This document shows, in pieces, positions 43,364 to 52,636 of a DNA stretch of 64,000 bases; position 1 is the first letter of the stretch; the number at the start of each line of letters is the position of its first letter. The notes beneath the pieces are model-generated. The model saw only the letters and a list, made by a program, of their open reading frames with translations, had not been told where the DNA came from and did not search any database. Position numbers and translations under genes: made by a program. Source of the DNA: Mumia xiangluensis (GTDB lineage: Bacteria > Actinomycetota > Actinomycetes > Propionibacteriales > Nocardioidaceae). The stretch lies in contig NZ_WJYO01000005.1 in assembly GCF_010994095.1 (NCBI RefSeq), positions 124,001-188,000 on the forward strand. The letters run 5' to 3'.

Positions 43364-45091
43364 ATGATTTCGAAGAACCGTGCCGTCGCCCTGCTGGCTG
43401 GTGCCAGCATGCTCGCGACGACAGCAGTCGTCCTCGGAGCCGGATCCGCATCTGCGGTCACACCCACCGGCGGATGTTGGGTCTACTCACCCCCGAGTGG
43501 AGCCGGCATCGAGGACACCACGCCGGCGAGCAACACGTCGTCGTCGCTCGCACCATGGAGCGAAGGCGCTGTCGACTACACCCTCACGACCAGTGGGGGC
43601 ACCACCGTCGGCAGTACGCGTGATTTCTCGCTCGTTTTCGACAAGGGTCCGAAGAACGGTGGACCGCCGGCCAGTGGCACGGCGTACTACTACTTCTCGG
43701 TCAACGGCAACAACCTGCCGGCGATCACGAAGGCGTTCTCGGCCGGCGGTGGAGCGGTCATCCCGGGTGACACCATCACGGGATCGTTCGCCATCACCGC
43801 CGCAGGCAGCACGACCGTCAAGCTCCGCAAGGTGATCTACGACATCCCGACGTTCCTCACCCGCGTGAACTGCAACGGTCAGAGCACCGGCGTTGCGAAC
43901 GGTGTCAACCCGGCTACGACGCCGATCGACACCAACATCAGCGCCAACTTCTCCGCTGTCGGACCCACCGCGACCATCACGGGCATCAGCAACCAGGTGG
44001 TGAACACCGCCGCCCGCAAGAACGACGTGATCAGCTTCAGCGTCACGAACTTCGCAGGCGCCGGCACCGGCACCGCCGAGCTCTGCAACACCAGCGGCTC
44101 CAGCTGTGACGCAGGCTCGTCGTCCGTCACCATCTCCGCAGGCGGCACCGGCACCGGCACTCTCCCCGTGCCCGCCACGCCGACCGCGGGTGCACGCACC
44201 CTGAAGGTCACCTCGGGCTCCGAGGTCAGCCTGACCCCGGTGACGATCCTGGGCAACCCGACCGTCGCGACCAATGTGGTCGGTGGCGGCGCGGGCACGA
44301 TCGTGACCGTCTCGGGAACCAACTGGGATCCCAACCAGTCCGTCAACGTCAGCAGCACCCAGAGCGGTCCTCCGTTCCCGCCGCCGGCGACGTCGGATCC
44401 CGCAGTGACGGCCACGGCCGACTCCGCGGGCAACTTCTCGCAGTCGTTCACCGTGAACGATCCTGCGACGGCGTTCATCGGCGCGAGCCGTACGCACGTC
44501 GCCGGTCCGCCGCCGGTCGTCATCTTCGCCTCGCAGGCGTTCACCTTCTCGGGTGACTCCTGCACGGCAAAGGCCGGCCTCGCAACGACCGGAAGCTGCT
44601 CGCTGCTCGAGACGGTCGACCTGACCGTCGTCGCCGGCGACCTGAAGATGTCGAAGGTGGCGGGCAACGTCACCATGTCGGGCATCCAGCTCAACGGCAC
44701 CGACCAGACCTCCACCGGCAACCTCCAGGACGTCACGGTGAAGGACTACCGCGGCGGCACGCTGGGTTGGTCGCTCGTTGGTCGCTTCTCGGGCCTCAAC
44801 GGCCCGGCGAAGCCGTCCGGCGGCAACTTCACCATCCCGTCGAGCTCGCTCTCGTGGACGCCGAGCTGTGTCGCAGCCGCCAACAGTGACGACACCGTCA
44901 CCGCTGGCGCAGCGGGCGCGTTCGGCGATGCGGCGACCGACCTGCCGCTCTGCTCGGTCTCGACGGCCGGTCTGGGCGCAAACGGCACCAGCGGCGGCGA
45001 CACCGTCGCCGACGCCGGTCTGTCGCTCGCTGTCGGTTCCAGCCAGGCGGCCGGTGCCTACACCGGTCTCCTCACGCTGACGCTGTCGTAA
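43364..45091 (+). CDS. Large secreted surface protein with WxL-like C-terminal domain
   Basis: 575 residues. Signal peptide ending ASA (about 1-31). An N-terminal domain (about 35-175) with GGCWV, SSLAPWSEG and FDKGPKNGGP is shared with the LPQTG protein at 53290. Two Ig-like/IPT-like segments (about 195-400) follow, then a C-terminal domain with GGTLGWSLVGRFSGL, which resembles the WxL cell-surface domain. A DUF916-like gene, the usual partner of WxL proteins, follows. It is probably a non-covalently bound wall protein; ligand unknown. GGAGAG precedes the ATG. Confidence 0.7.
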   Translation: MISKNRAVALLAGASMLATTAVVLGAGSASAVTPTGGCWVYSPPSGAGIEDTTPASNTSSSLAPWSEGAVDYTLTTSGGTTVGSTRDFSLVFDKGPKNGGPPASGTAYYYFSVNGNNLPAITKAFSAGGGAVIPGDTITGSFAITAAGSTTVKLRKVIYDIPTFLTRVNCNGQSTGVANGVNPATTPIDTNISANFSAVGPTATITGISNQVVNTAARKNDVISFSVTNFAGAGTGTAELCNTSGSSCDAGSSSVTISAGGTGTGTLPVPATPTAGARTLKVTSGSEVSLTPVTILGNPTVATNVVGGGAGTIVTVSGTNWDPNQSVNVSSTQSGPPFPPPATSDPAVTATADSAGNFSQSFTVNDPATAFIGASRTHVAGPPPVVIFASQAFTFSGDSCTAKAGLATTGSCSLLETVDLTVVAGDLKMSKVAGNVTMSGIQLNGTDQTSTGNLQDVTVKDYRGGTLGWSLVGRFSGLNGPAKPSGGNFTIPSSSLSWTPSCVAAANSDDTVTAGAAGAFGDAATDLPLCSVSTAGLGANGTSGGDTVADAGLSLAVGSSQAAGAYTGLLTLTLS

Positions 45092-45148
45092 GCCTCGGGC
45101 CTACGTCACGTCATCTGTCATGACACGCAACACCTCGCAGTAACGGTC

Positions 45149-45180
45149 CGGGTGGGCGCCGCAGCAGCGGCGTCCACCCG
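45149..45180 (+). terminator. Hairpin between the WxL-like and DUF916-like genes
   Basis: CGGGTGGGCGCCGC pairs with GCGGCGTCCACCCG (13 of 14) around loop AGCA. It lies 57 bp after the stop and may partly terminate, giving different levels of the two surface proteins. No other element is seen in 45092-45220. Confidence 0.5.
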
Positions 45181-45220
45181 TTCCGGCCGTTCCGATCCCC
45201 TCCGACCGGGAGTGCTACCG

Positions 45221-46243
45221 ATGACCCTCGCGACGCGCCTCGCGCGATCTCTCATCGCCCTTGTCCTGCTGACCCTGGCGACGGCCCTCGTGCCGTCGCC
45301 TGCGCATGCCGCCGACAACGGCGCGTGGTCGGTCACTCCCACCCCTGCCGACTCGTCCTCGCCGACACCGCGCAGCTACTTCGTCCTCGAGGGAGCGCCC
45401 GGCACCACGCTGACGGACAAGGTCCGCATCCGAAACTTCACCAAGAAGCCGCTGACCTTCTCGATCTACGGCGCCGACGGCTACAACACCGAGCAGGGCG
45501 GCTTCTTCGCGCTCCGCGGCCTCGACCAGCCCCAGACCGATGTCGGCGCCTGGATCAAGGTCCCGGTGCAGACCGTCAAGGTCGTCGGCCGGACCCAGGT
45601 CGACGTGCCGATCACCATCCAGATCCCCGCGAACGCGACTCCCGGTGACCACGTCGGCGGACTCGTTGCCCTCAACGGCTCGGTCGAGGGCACGACCGAG
45701 TCCGGCGGCATCGACGTCGGCATCAAGCGTGCGGTCGCTTCGCGCCTCTACCTCCGGGTCGCAGGCCCGACCATGCCCGCCCTCAAGGTCACCGACGTGG
45801 AGCTCGAGCACGATCGCGGCATCTTCCCCTGGTCCGGTGAGGGCAAGGGCACCGTGTCCTACACCGTCAAGAACACCGGCAACCTGCGCCTGTCGCCCGC
45901 TGCCACCATCACGCTCACCGGTCTGTTCGGGCGCGACCTGTCCTCGGTGGAGACCGGTCAGATCGTCGACCTGCTCCCGGGCGCGACCGTGAAGCTCACG
46001 GAGGAGGTCACGGGCGTCGGCGCCGTGGACCGCATCACCACGAAGGTCACGATGGCGACGCCCGAGGGCACGACGGACTCCGAGTCGACCACGCAGTGGG
46101 TGGTCCCCTGGGTCCTGACGGTGCTGACGATCCTGCTCGTGATCGGTGCCACGTGGTGGTGGCTGCGTCGGCGTGCCGCCAAGCGCAAGGCCTTCGCGGC
46201 CGTCTCGTCCGCTCCGAAGATCACGATCGCGGCCGGCCGGTGA
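45221..46243 (+). CDS. DUF916-like (WxL-interacting type) membrane-anchored surface protein
   Basis: 340 residues from ATG 45221 (GGGAG 8 bp upstream; the frame is open earlier but without a signal peptide). Signal peptide ending AHA, then a beta-rich domain with RSYFVLEGAPGTTLTDKVRI, FTKKPLTFSIYGADGY and ATPGDHVGGLVAL. These match the pattern of DUF916 (peptidoglycan/WxL-binding) proteins. A C-terminal transmembrane helix (about 295-318) and a short basic tail follow. It probably holds WxL-type proteins at the membrane. Its stop overlaps the next start (GTGA). Confidence 0.75.
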   Translation: MTLATRLARSLIALVLLTLATALVPSPAHAADNGAWSVTPTPADSSSPTPRSYFVLEGAPGTTLTDKVRIRNFTKKPLTFSIYGADGYNTEQGGFFALRGLDQPQTDVGAWIKVPVQTVKVVGRTQVDVPITIQIPANATPGDHVGGLVALNGSVEGTTESGGIDVGIKRAVASRLYLRVAGPTMPALKVTDVELEHDRGIFPWSGEGKGTVSYTVKNTGNLRLSPAATITLTGLFGRDLSSVETGQIVDLLPGATVKLTEEVTGVGAVDRITTKVTMATPEGTTDSESTTQWVVPWVLTVLTILLVIGATWWWLRRRAAKRKAFAAVSSAPKITIAAGR

Positions 46244-47535
46244 GGGCGGGCAAGAGTGCTGCCGTCGTCGCGCTGATCGCGCTGCTCGGCGTCTACGTGG
46301 GGGCATGGTCGTCCGCGGCCGCTGTCCCCGCCGCCGACGCGAAGCCCGGGCTCTCGGCCACCGTCACGCCCGGCGAGGGCAGGCCGGGCGCCAACGTCGA
46401 GGTGAAGGGCGCCGGATGGCCGCCGCTCACCCAGGTCCAGGCCGTCGTCTGCGGCGACCTCGCCATCGGCGGGTCGGGGGCGTGCGACCAGAGTGCCGCC
46501 GCGCTGGCGGTGTCGAACGTGGACGGCGAGCTCGACATCGATCTCGTCGTCGGCAACCCGCCGCGGCCGTGCCCGTGCGTGGTCCGGGTGGCCTCGTACA
46601 CGGGCCCGGCGCTCGCGGTCGACGCGCCGTTCGTCGTCACCGGGCACGCCGTCGGCACGCCGCCGTCGGTGGTGACGCCCCAGCCCGACCTCGTGGTGAC
46701 CGACGTGCGCCTGGTGGGCGGAGGCGGTCTGGCCGGGCTCTTCGGCGCGGCTCCGGCTCGCAAGCTGGTCGTGGAGGTCGAGAACCAGGGCACGGCGCCC
46801 GCCTACAACCCCGAGATCCTGATCGGCGTGGGGCGTTCGGACCTCCAGAAGCCGGACGTCGCGCTGACCCGTGACATCACCGTCCTGCCGCTGCAGAGCA
46901 CGACGATCGAGTCCAAGATCGAGCTGCCGTTCGCAGCGTTCGGGACCTACCACGTCGTCGGTTCGATCGGGGAGGGCCCGAGCGGGACGCAGTTCGAGAC
47001 GACCTGGGGTGCGTACCCGTGGGGTCTGGTCGCGATCAACCTCCTGGCGCTGCTGCTGCTGGCCTGGGCGGTCCGGCGGCGGATCGCGGCGAGGAAGGCG
47101 CGCCCTCAGCTCGCCGAGGCGGAGAAGGCGGCGCTGGCCTCGCCGTACCCGCTGCCCGACGTCGTCTACGTGGATGCGCTGGGCGGCTTCCTCGTGAGCC
47201 CGAAGGCCGTCGGCCGCTCGGGCTTGATCAAGCGACTCGACGGCCGCCTGGAGCAGCGCGACCTCGAGACCCTGCTCCACGACCCCGCAGCCGCCGGGGT
47301 CATCGCGACCGCCGGCGCCGCTGCCGGTGCACGCGGCGGCTCCTCGGGCGACGGCGCGTCGGTGGTCGACCTCTTGGCGCTGGAGTCGTGGCTGCGGCGC
47401 AGGCACCCCGGCGCTGCACCCGAGCACAACGGTGGGGGAGACGGCTCGCCGACGGCACCCGACTCGGTGGTCGACGTCGATGCCGTCGACACATGGCTGG
47501 ATCGGCGCGACAAACGATCTTCACAGTCCACCTAA
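46240..47535 (+). CDS. Membrane protein with neocarzinostatin-like and CARDB-like outer domains
   Basis: 431 residues from GTG 46240. Signal peptide (1-32), then a domain with GEGRPGANVEVKGAGWPP, QAVVCGDLAIGGSGACDQ and PRPCPCVVRVASY. This is the cysteine pattern of neocarzinostatin-family domains, which bind hydrophobic chromophores. Next come a CARDB-like beta domain (PARKLVVEVENQGTAPAYNP), one transmembrane helix (about 265-287) and an unusual intracellular tail of 140 residues. It is probably part of the surface complex. Stop followed after about 45 bp by the ABC transporter genes. Confidence 0.7.
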   Translation: MRAGKSAAVVALIALLGVYVGAWSSAAAVPAADAKPGLSATVTPGEGRPGANVEVKGAGWPPLTQVQAVVCGDLAIGGSGACDQSAAALAVSNVDGELDIDLVVGNPPRPCPCVVRVASYTGPALAVDAPFVVTGHAVGTPPSVVTPQPDLVVTDVRLVGGGGLAGLFGAAPARKLVVEVENQGTAPAYNPEILIGVGRSDLQKPDVALTRDITVLPLQSTTIESKIELPFAAFGTYHVVGSIGEGPSGTQFETTWGAYPWGLVAINLLALLLLAWAVRRRIAARKARPQLAEAEKAALASPYPLPDVVYVDALGGFLVSPKAVGRSGLIKRLDGRLEQRDLETLLHDPAAAGVIATAGAAAGARGGSSGDGASVVDLLALESWLRRRHPGAAPEHNGGGDGSPTAPDSVVDVDAVDTWLDRRDKRSSQST

Positions 47536-47536
47536 T

Positions 47537-47548
47537 ATCGTATATTCT
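47537..47548 (+). promoter_or_regulatory. Candidate GntR operator G (ABC transporter / LPXTG operon)
   Basis: ATCGTATATTCT, an exact match to ATCRTATATNCT, inside a palindrome AATAT..ATATT (47534-47546). It begins right after the previous stop and 31 bp before the next ATG, so the importer has its own controlled promoter. Confidence 0.65.
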
Positions 47549-47579
47549 AGCGGCCACATCCCCCCGGGACGGAGAACGC

Positions 47580-48956
47580 ATGCGGCACCTGACCCCCCTC
47601 CAACGCTTCGCGGACCAGTCGTTGGTGATCCGCGCGACGATCGCGCTGGCCTGCTTCGCCCTCGCGCTCGCGGGGTGCGGCAGCGTGATGCCGGGCAGCG
47701 TGGTCGGTGACGCCGGTGGGGGAGCCGTGGTGATGACCGGGCTGGGCCCCGGCGTCGACGACGACACGGTCAAGGTGGTCTTCGTCGGCGTCGACCTCGA
47801 CGCCGTCAAGGCGGTCACGGGGTTCAAGACAGCCAGCGCCGGAGATCCGGAGAAGCAGGTCGAGGCGCTGGAGGCCTGGGTCAACGCCAACGGCGGGGTC
47901 GGCGGACGCAAGCTCGACGCGGTCTTCCGGCTCTACGACGCCCAGAACGACTCGGCGGCCGCCGAGGAGTCGCTGTGCAAGGGGATCGTGCAGGACGACA
48001 AGGCATTCGCCGTCGTGCTGACCGGTCAGTTCCAGGAGAACGCCCGCCCCTGCTACGCGCAGGCGCAGACCCTCGTCCTGGACGCGACCCTGGTCGCCAC
48101 CGACGACGCGACCTACAAGGAGCTGGCGCCGTACCTGTGGTCGCCGAGCTACCCGTCGTACGACAGCTTCGTCCGGGCGTTCGTCAAGACGCTGTCGGAG
48201 CAGGCGTTCTTCGAGGGCCGCAACGAGGTCGGTGTCGTCGCCGCCGACAACGCGATCAACCGCGCCACCATGGAGGATCTCGCGATCCCGCTGCTGAAGG
48301 ACGCCGGCGTCAAGGCCGAGGTCGTCTGGATCGACTCCACCAGCCAGAGCAGCCTCATGGTGGGCACCGGCGAGGGCGCCGTGACCTTCCGCTCGAAGGG
48401 CATCGACCGCGTCATGTTCCTCGGTGGCGCCCGCATGGCGTCGCTCTTCGCCACCCAGGCCGAGAGCAAGGAGTTCAAGGCTCGCTACGCGATCTCGACC
48501 TTCGACAACCCCACGTTCTTCATCAACAACCCGGACCTGCTGTCGCCCTCGATCATGAAGGGGATGGTCGGCGTCGGCTTCGCGCCGTCGCAGGAGGTCG
48601 CCGACGACCAGCTCGCCTTCCCGGGCACGGACGCCGAGCAGAAGTGCGCCGACATCTACGCCGAGGCCGGCATCGCCTTCGAGTCTCGCGAGGCTGCGCG
48701 CGTCGCCATGCCGTACTGCGACGCCGCACTGCTCCTCCAGGCCGGTTCGACCGGCCTGACCGACAACTTCAACGCCGGCGCGTGGGGCGCGGCGGTCGAG
48801 AAGCTCGGGTCCGCCTTCGTCCCGGCGACGGGCTTCACCGGGTCCCTCGGCCCGGGCAGGCACGCGGCGTCGGGCGCCTACCGGGTCCTGAAGTTCGACG
48901 ACGCGTGCGGCTGCTTCGTGTACGAGGGAGGCGACGTTGATTTCCCGACGTCGTGA
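47580..48956 (+). CDS. Liv-type (branched-chain amino-acid family) substrate-binding lipoprotein
   Basis: 458 residues. Lipoprotein signal with lipobox LAGC (Cys about 33). A type I periplasmic-binding fold follows: VKVVFVGVDLDAVKAV, EALEAWVNANGGVGGRKLDAV and RLYDAQNDSAAAEESLCKGIVQ. The family binds amino acids, but also aromatic acids, amides and other small organics, in catabolic loci. GGAG precedes the ATG. Its operon also encodes the ATPase, a fused permease and two wall-anchored proteins. Confidence 0.87.
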   Translation: MRHLTPLQRFADQSLVIRATIALACFALALAGCGSVMPGSVVGDAGGGAVVMTGLGPGVDDDTVKVVFVGVDLDAVKAVTGFKTASAGDPEKQVEALEAWVNANGGVGGRKLDAVFRLYDAQNDSAAAEESLCKGIVQDDKAFAVVLTGQFQENARPCYAQAQTLVLDATLVATDDATYKELAPYLWSPSYPSYDSFVRAFVKTLSEQAFFEGRNEVGVVAADNAINRATMEDLAIPLLKDAGVKAEVVWIDSTSQSSLMVGTGEGAVTFRSKGIDRVMFLGGARMASLFATQAESKEFKARYAISTFDNPTFFINNPDLLSPSIMKGMVGVGFAPSQEVADDQLAFPGTDAEQKCADIYAEAGIAFESREAARVAMPYCDAALLLQAGSTGLTDNFNAGAWGAAVEKLGSAFVPATGFTGSLGPGRHAASGAYRVLKFDDACGCFVYEGGDVDFPTS

Positions 48957-49722
48957 TGCTGGGCTCGGCATCCTCGCCCCCCGGCCCGGAGGAGCGGCGC
49001 TGACGGTCGAGGGCGTTCAGTGCTCGTACGGCCAGGTCCAGGTCCTCTTCGACACCAGCCTCGTGGTCGAGCAGGGCGAGATGGTCGCGCTGCTCGGCCC
49101 GAACGGCGTCGGCAAGAGCACCACGCTGAAGGTGATCGCGGGTCTGCTGAAGCCCGACGCAGGCATCGTCCGCCTCGGCGGCGTCGACGTGACCGCGGCG
49201 CCCACGCGCGAACGGATCGCGCGAGGTCTCGGTCAGGTCGTCGGCCAGGCCACGTTCAGCTCGCTGACGGTCACCGAGAACCTCCGCATGCACGCGTACA
49301 CGATCGACGACCGTGCGTGGGCCCAGGAGGCCGTCGACGCTGCTCTTGCGATCTTCCCGCGCCTGTACGCCCGCCGAGACCAGCCGGCGTCGACCCTGTC
49401 GGGCGGCGAGCGGCAGATGCTCGCCCTCGCCAAGGCGATCGTGCAGGATCCCCGCATCCTCGTCGTCGACGAGTTCTCCCTCGGTCTCGCCCCGGTCGTC
49501 GTCGGAGGCCTGATCGAGCTGGTCCGACGCCTGAACGAGCGAGGCACGGCGGTGCTCCTCGTCGAGCAGTCCGTCAACGTCGCGCTGTCGCTCGTCGATC
49601 GCGCCTACTTCATGGAGAAGGGCCAGATCGTCGCCTGCGAGTCTGCCGCCGATCTCGCCGCCGATCCCGACCGCGTCCGCGACCTGATGCTGGGCGGACA
49701 CACCACGGAGGTAGCCCAGTGA
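48937..49722 (+). CDS. LivF-type ABC ATPase
   Basis: 261 residues from TTG 48937 (GGGAGG upstream), overlapping the binding-protein gene by 20 bp. Walker A GPNGVGKST, signature LSGGERQML and Walker B ILVVDEFSLGLAP (Glu-Phe after the Asp, versus the common EPS) are present. It is one of two ATPases of the importer; the other is fused to the permeases. Confidence 0.88.
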   Translation: MISRRRDAGLGILAPRPGGAALTVEGVQCSYGQVQVLFDTSLVVEQGEMVALLGPNGVGKSTTLKVIAGLLKPDAGIVRLGGVDVTAAPTRERIARGLGQVVGQATFSSLTVTENLRMHAYTIDDRAWAQEAVDAALAIFPRLYARRDQPASTLSGGERQMLALAKAIVQDPRILVVDEFSLGLAPVVVGGLIELVRRLNERGTAVLLVEQSVNVALSLVDRAYFMEKGQIVACESAADLAADPDRVRDLMLGGHTTEVAQ

Positions 49723-52580
49723 GCGCCGCGGACACCATCCTCGCGATCGACGTGATGGGCTTCCAGATCGGCATCGACCGCCTGATCATCGGCGCTTTCA
49801 CCGGTCTCACGTACGGCCTGCTCGCCGTCGGCCTGGTGCTCGTCTACCGCTCGAGCAAGTTCGTGAACTTCGCGCACGGCGCGATCGGTGCCTTCGGCGC
49901 CTCGGTGCTCGGGCTCCTGGTCGCGGACTGGGGCGCCCCGTACTACATCGCGCTCCCGGTCGCGATCGCCGTCGCCGCCGCGCTCGCAGGCGGCATCGAG
50001 GTCGTCGTCGTCCGACGGCTCGCCGGCCGACCCAGCCTGATCGGCATGATCGCGACGCTCGGTCTGTCGCAGTTCATCCTCATCATGGCGCTGCTCATCA
50101 ACAGCGACGGCGTCAGCGGGTTCACCTTCCCGAAGCCTCCGTTCCTTCCCTCGTTCACGCTCGGCACCACGCCGGTGGGCCCGCCGTACCTCGCCATGCT
50201 CATCCTGGCGCCGGCGGTGCTCGTCGGACTGTCGTGGTTCATGCGGCACACCCGATCCGGCCTCGCGATCCGCGCAGCCGCCGATGCTCCCGACACGGCT
50301 GCGCTGGAGGGCATCCGTGCCCACCGCATGGCCTCGTACGCCTGGGCGATCGCCGGCGGTATCGCCGCGCTGTCCGCGATCCTGGTGACGCCGACCACGG
50401 CCGGCGCGTCCTTGGACAGCCTCGGCCCCGACCTCCTCCTCATGGGTCTGGCCGGTGCGGTGATCGCGCGGATGTCGTCCATCCCGATCGCCTTCGGTGC
50501 GTCGATCGCGATCGGGATCCTCGAGCAGATCCTGCTCTCGAACCCCGACACCCGGGGCCTGGTGCCCGTCGTCGTGGGTCTGGTCATCGTCGTCGCGCTG
50601 CTGCGCCAGCCGACGCTCGGCCGCGCAGACACCGAACGAGGCGGCTGGCGCCGGGTCGGCTCCGAGCCGGTGCCGGCCGCGTACGCCTCGGTCCGCGGCA
50701 TCCTCGTCACCCGCATCGTCATCGTCGGCGGCTCGGTGCTCATCGCGATCTCGCTGGCCTACCTGGTCAGCAACGAGACGGCCGCCATCCTGACCAGCGT
50801 TGCCGGCTTCGCGCTGGTCGGCCTGAGCGTCGGCCTGATCACCGGTGTCGCGGGCCAGCTGTCGCTCGGCCAGTTCGCGTACGCCGGGATCGGCGCCGCA
50901 GCGTCGGCGCACCTCGTGGAGAAGACGGACAACTTCGTCCTCGGCATCACCGGTGGTGTCCTGGTTGCGGCTGTCGTCTCGGCCCTCGTCGGGATCCCGG
51001 CGCTTCGTCTCAAGGGGCTCGCGCTCGCCGTGTCGACGCTCGCGTTCGCCCTGGCGACCACGGCTTGGGTGCTTCGCCTCGACATCTTCCTCGGCGACGG
51101 CGTCGCCCCCGCGAAGCCCACCTGGTGGGGCTACTCCATGGATCTGGCGCGCGACTACTACCTCTTCGCGATCCTGATGCTCGCGCTCGGTGTCTTCGTC
51201 TGCGCCAACCTCTGGCGCAGCGGCTTCGGGCGCTCGCTGCACGCGCTGCGCGACAACGAGGACGCCGCCCGCGCGTTCACCGTGCCGCGGACGGTCCGCA
51301 AGCTGCAGCTGTACGCCGTCTCCGGGGCTGTCGCCGGCCTCGGCGGCATCGTGATCGGGCACGGGCAGACGACGCTGACCGTCAACTCGTTCCCGGCATC
51401 GGCCAGCATCGACGTCGTCGCCCTGACCGTCGTCGGCGGCCTCGGCCTCGTCATCGGCCCGCTGATCGGCACGCTCATCATCATCGGGATCCCGAGCATG
51501 ATCGTGCTCGGCATCCCGGGCGAGGCGGCCCTGGCCATCGGCTGGCTGCTCGTCGTCATCCTGCTGCCGGACGGCCTGGGCGGCGTCGGCATGAAGCTGC
51601 GCGACCGCTGGTACGACTGGCTGGCCGCGCGCGCAGGCGTCGACGTCGCCGTCGCACGCGCCGAACCCGACGTCACGCAGCGCTCCCCGCTCCAGCGCTC
51701 GGCCGAGCTCACCGGGCTGTTCGCCCCCGACGCCGAGGACCTCGCGGCGGGTCCGGATGCTCCTCCGCTCCTCGTCGTGAGCGACATCAGCCGCCACTTC
51801 GGCGGCGTGGTCGCCGTCGACCACGTGGATCTCCAGGTCTCGCCAGGCGAGATCGTCGGTGTGATCGGACCGAACGGCGCCGGCAAGACGACGCTGTTCG
51901 AGATCATCGCCGGTTTCACCGCGCCGGACACGGGGTCGATCACGTTCGCCGATCGCGACGTGACGACCGCGACGCCCGAGCGTCGTGCGAACGCCGGTCT
52001 GGTCCGGTCGTTCCAGGACGCGGCGCTGTTCCCGACGATGACCGTTCGGGAGACCGTGATGGTGGCAGGCGAGCGCACCCGCCCCAGCCGCCTTGTGGTG
52101 GCGGCGCTCGGCAGCCCGTACCAGGACCGGCTGAAGGCCAAGCGCGCTGACGAGCTGATCGAGCGGATGGGTCTGGGACCGTTCGCCAACCGTACGATCT
52201 CCGAGCTCTCCACCGGCACCCGCCGCGTGGTCGAGCTGACGTGCCTCCTGGCGCTCGAGCCACGGGTGCTGCTCCTCGACGAGCCGTCGGCCGGCATCGC
52301 CCAGAACGAGTGCGATGCGCTGGGCGACCTGCTGCTCGACGTCCGGCGCGAGCTGGGCACGGCGATGGTCGTGATCGAGCACGACCTTCCGCTGCTGAGC
52401 CGCCTGTCCGACCGGATGGTCGCGATGAACCTCGGACGCCTGGTGGCCTCGGGCACGCCCGACGAGGTCCGCAACCACCCCGAGGTCGTCAGCTCGTACC
52501 TCGGCTCCGACCACGCCGCGATCGAGCGGTCCGGCTCGCACCTCGCTCCCGTCCCCACGATTCCGGCAGGGACCCCATGA
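49719..52580 (+). CDS. Triple fusion LivH-LivM-LivG: two permeases and one ATPase in one chain
   Basis: 953 residues from GTG 49719 (overlap with the ATPase stop). Residues about 1-300 are a LivH permease (VLVYRSSKFVNFAHGAIGAFGA, AVIARMSSIPIAFGAS). Residues 310-640 are a LivM permease (GQLSLGQFAYAGIGAAA, LHALRDNEDAARAF, VVGGLGLVIGPLIGTL). Residues 690-935 are a LivG ATPase with GPNGAGKTT, LSTGTRRVVEL (weak signature) and VLLLDEPSAGIA. The fusion fixes stoichiometry of the importer. Its stop overlaps an ATG of the next gene region. Confidence 0.88.
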   Translation: MSAADTILAIDVMGFQIGIDRLIIGAFTGLTYGLLAVGLVLVYRSSKFVNFAHGAIGAFGASVLGLLVADWGAPYYIALPVAIAVAAALAGGIEVVVVRRLAGRPSLIGMIATLGLSQFILIMALLINSDGVSGFTFPKPPFLPSFTLGTTPVGPPYLAMLILAPAVLVGLSWFMRHTRSGLAIRAAADAPDTAALEGIRAHRMASYAWAIAGGIAALSAILVTPTTAGASLDSLGPDLLLMGLAGAVIARMSSIPIAFGASIAIGILEQILLSNPDTRGLVPVVVGLVIVVALLRQPTLGRADTERGGWRRVGSEPVPAAYASVRGILVTRIVIVGGSVLIAISLAYLVSNETAAILTSVAGFALVGLSVGLITGVAGQLSLGQFAYAGIGAAASAHLVEKTDNFVLGITGGVLVAAVVSALVGIPALRLKGLALAVSTLAFALATTAWVLRLDIFLGDGVAPAKPTWWGYSMDLARDYYLFAILMLALGVFVCANLWRSGFGRSLHALRDNEDAARAFTVPRTVRKLQLYAVSGAVAGLGGIVIGHGQTTLTVNSFPASASIDVVALTVVGGLGLVIGPLIGTLIIIGIPSMIVLGIPGEAALAIGWLLVVILLPDGLGGVGMKLRDRWYDWLAARAGVDVAVARAEPDVTQRSPLQRSAELTGLFAPDAEDLAAGPDAPPLLVVSDISRHFGGVVAVDHVDLQVSPGEIVGVIGPNGAGKTTLFEIIAGFTAPDTGSITFADRDVTTATPERRANAGLVRSFQDAALFPTMTVRETVMVAGERTRPSRLVVAALGSPYQDRLKAKRADELIERMGLGPFANRTISELSTGTRRVVELTCLLALEPRVLLLDEPSAGIAQNECDALGDLLLDVRRELGTAMVVIEHDLPLLSRLSDRMVAMNLGRLVASGTPDEVRNHPEVVSSYLGSDHAAIERSGSHLAPVPTIPAGTP

Positions 52581-52636
52581 ACTCACGACCCGCACCTCCG
52601 CACGCTCGCCCACCCCACCACCGCACCCGGAGAACG

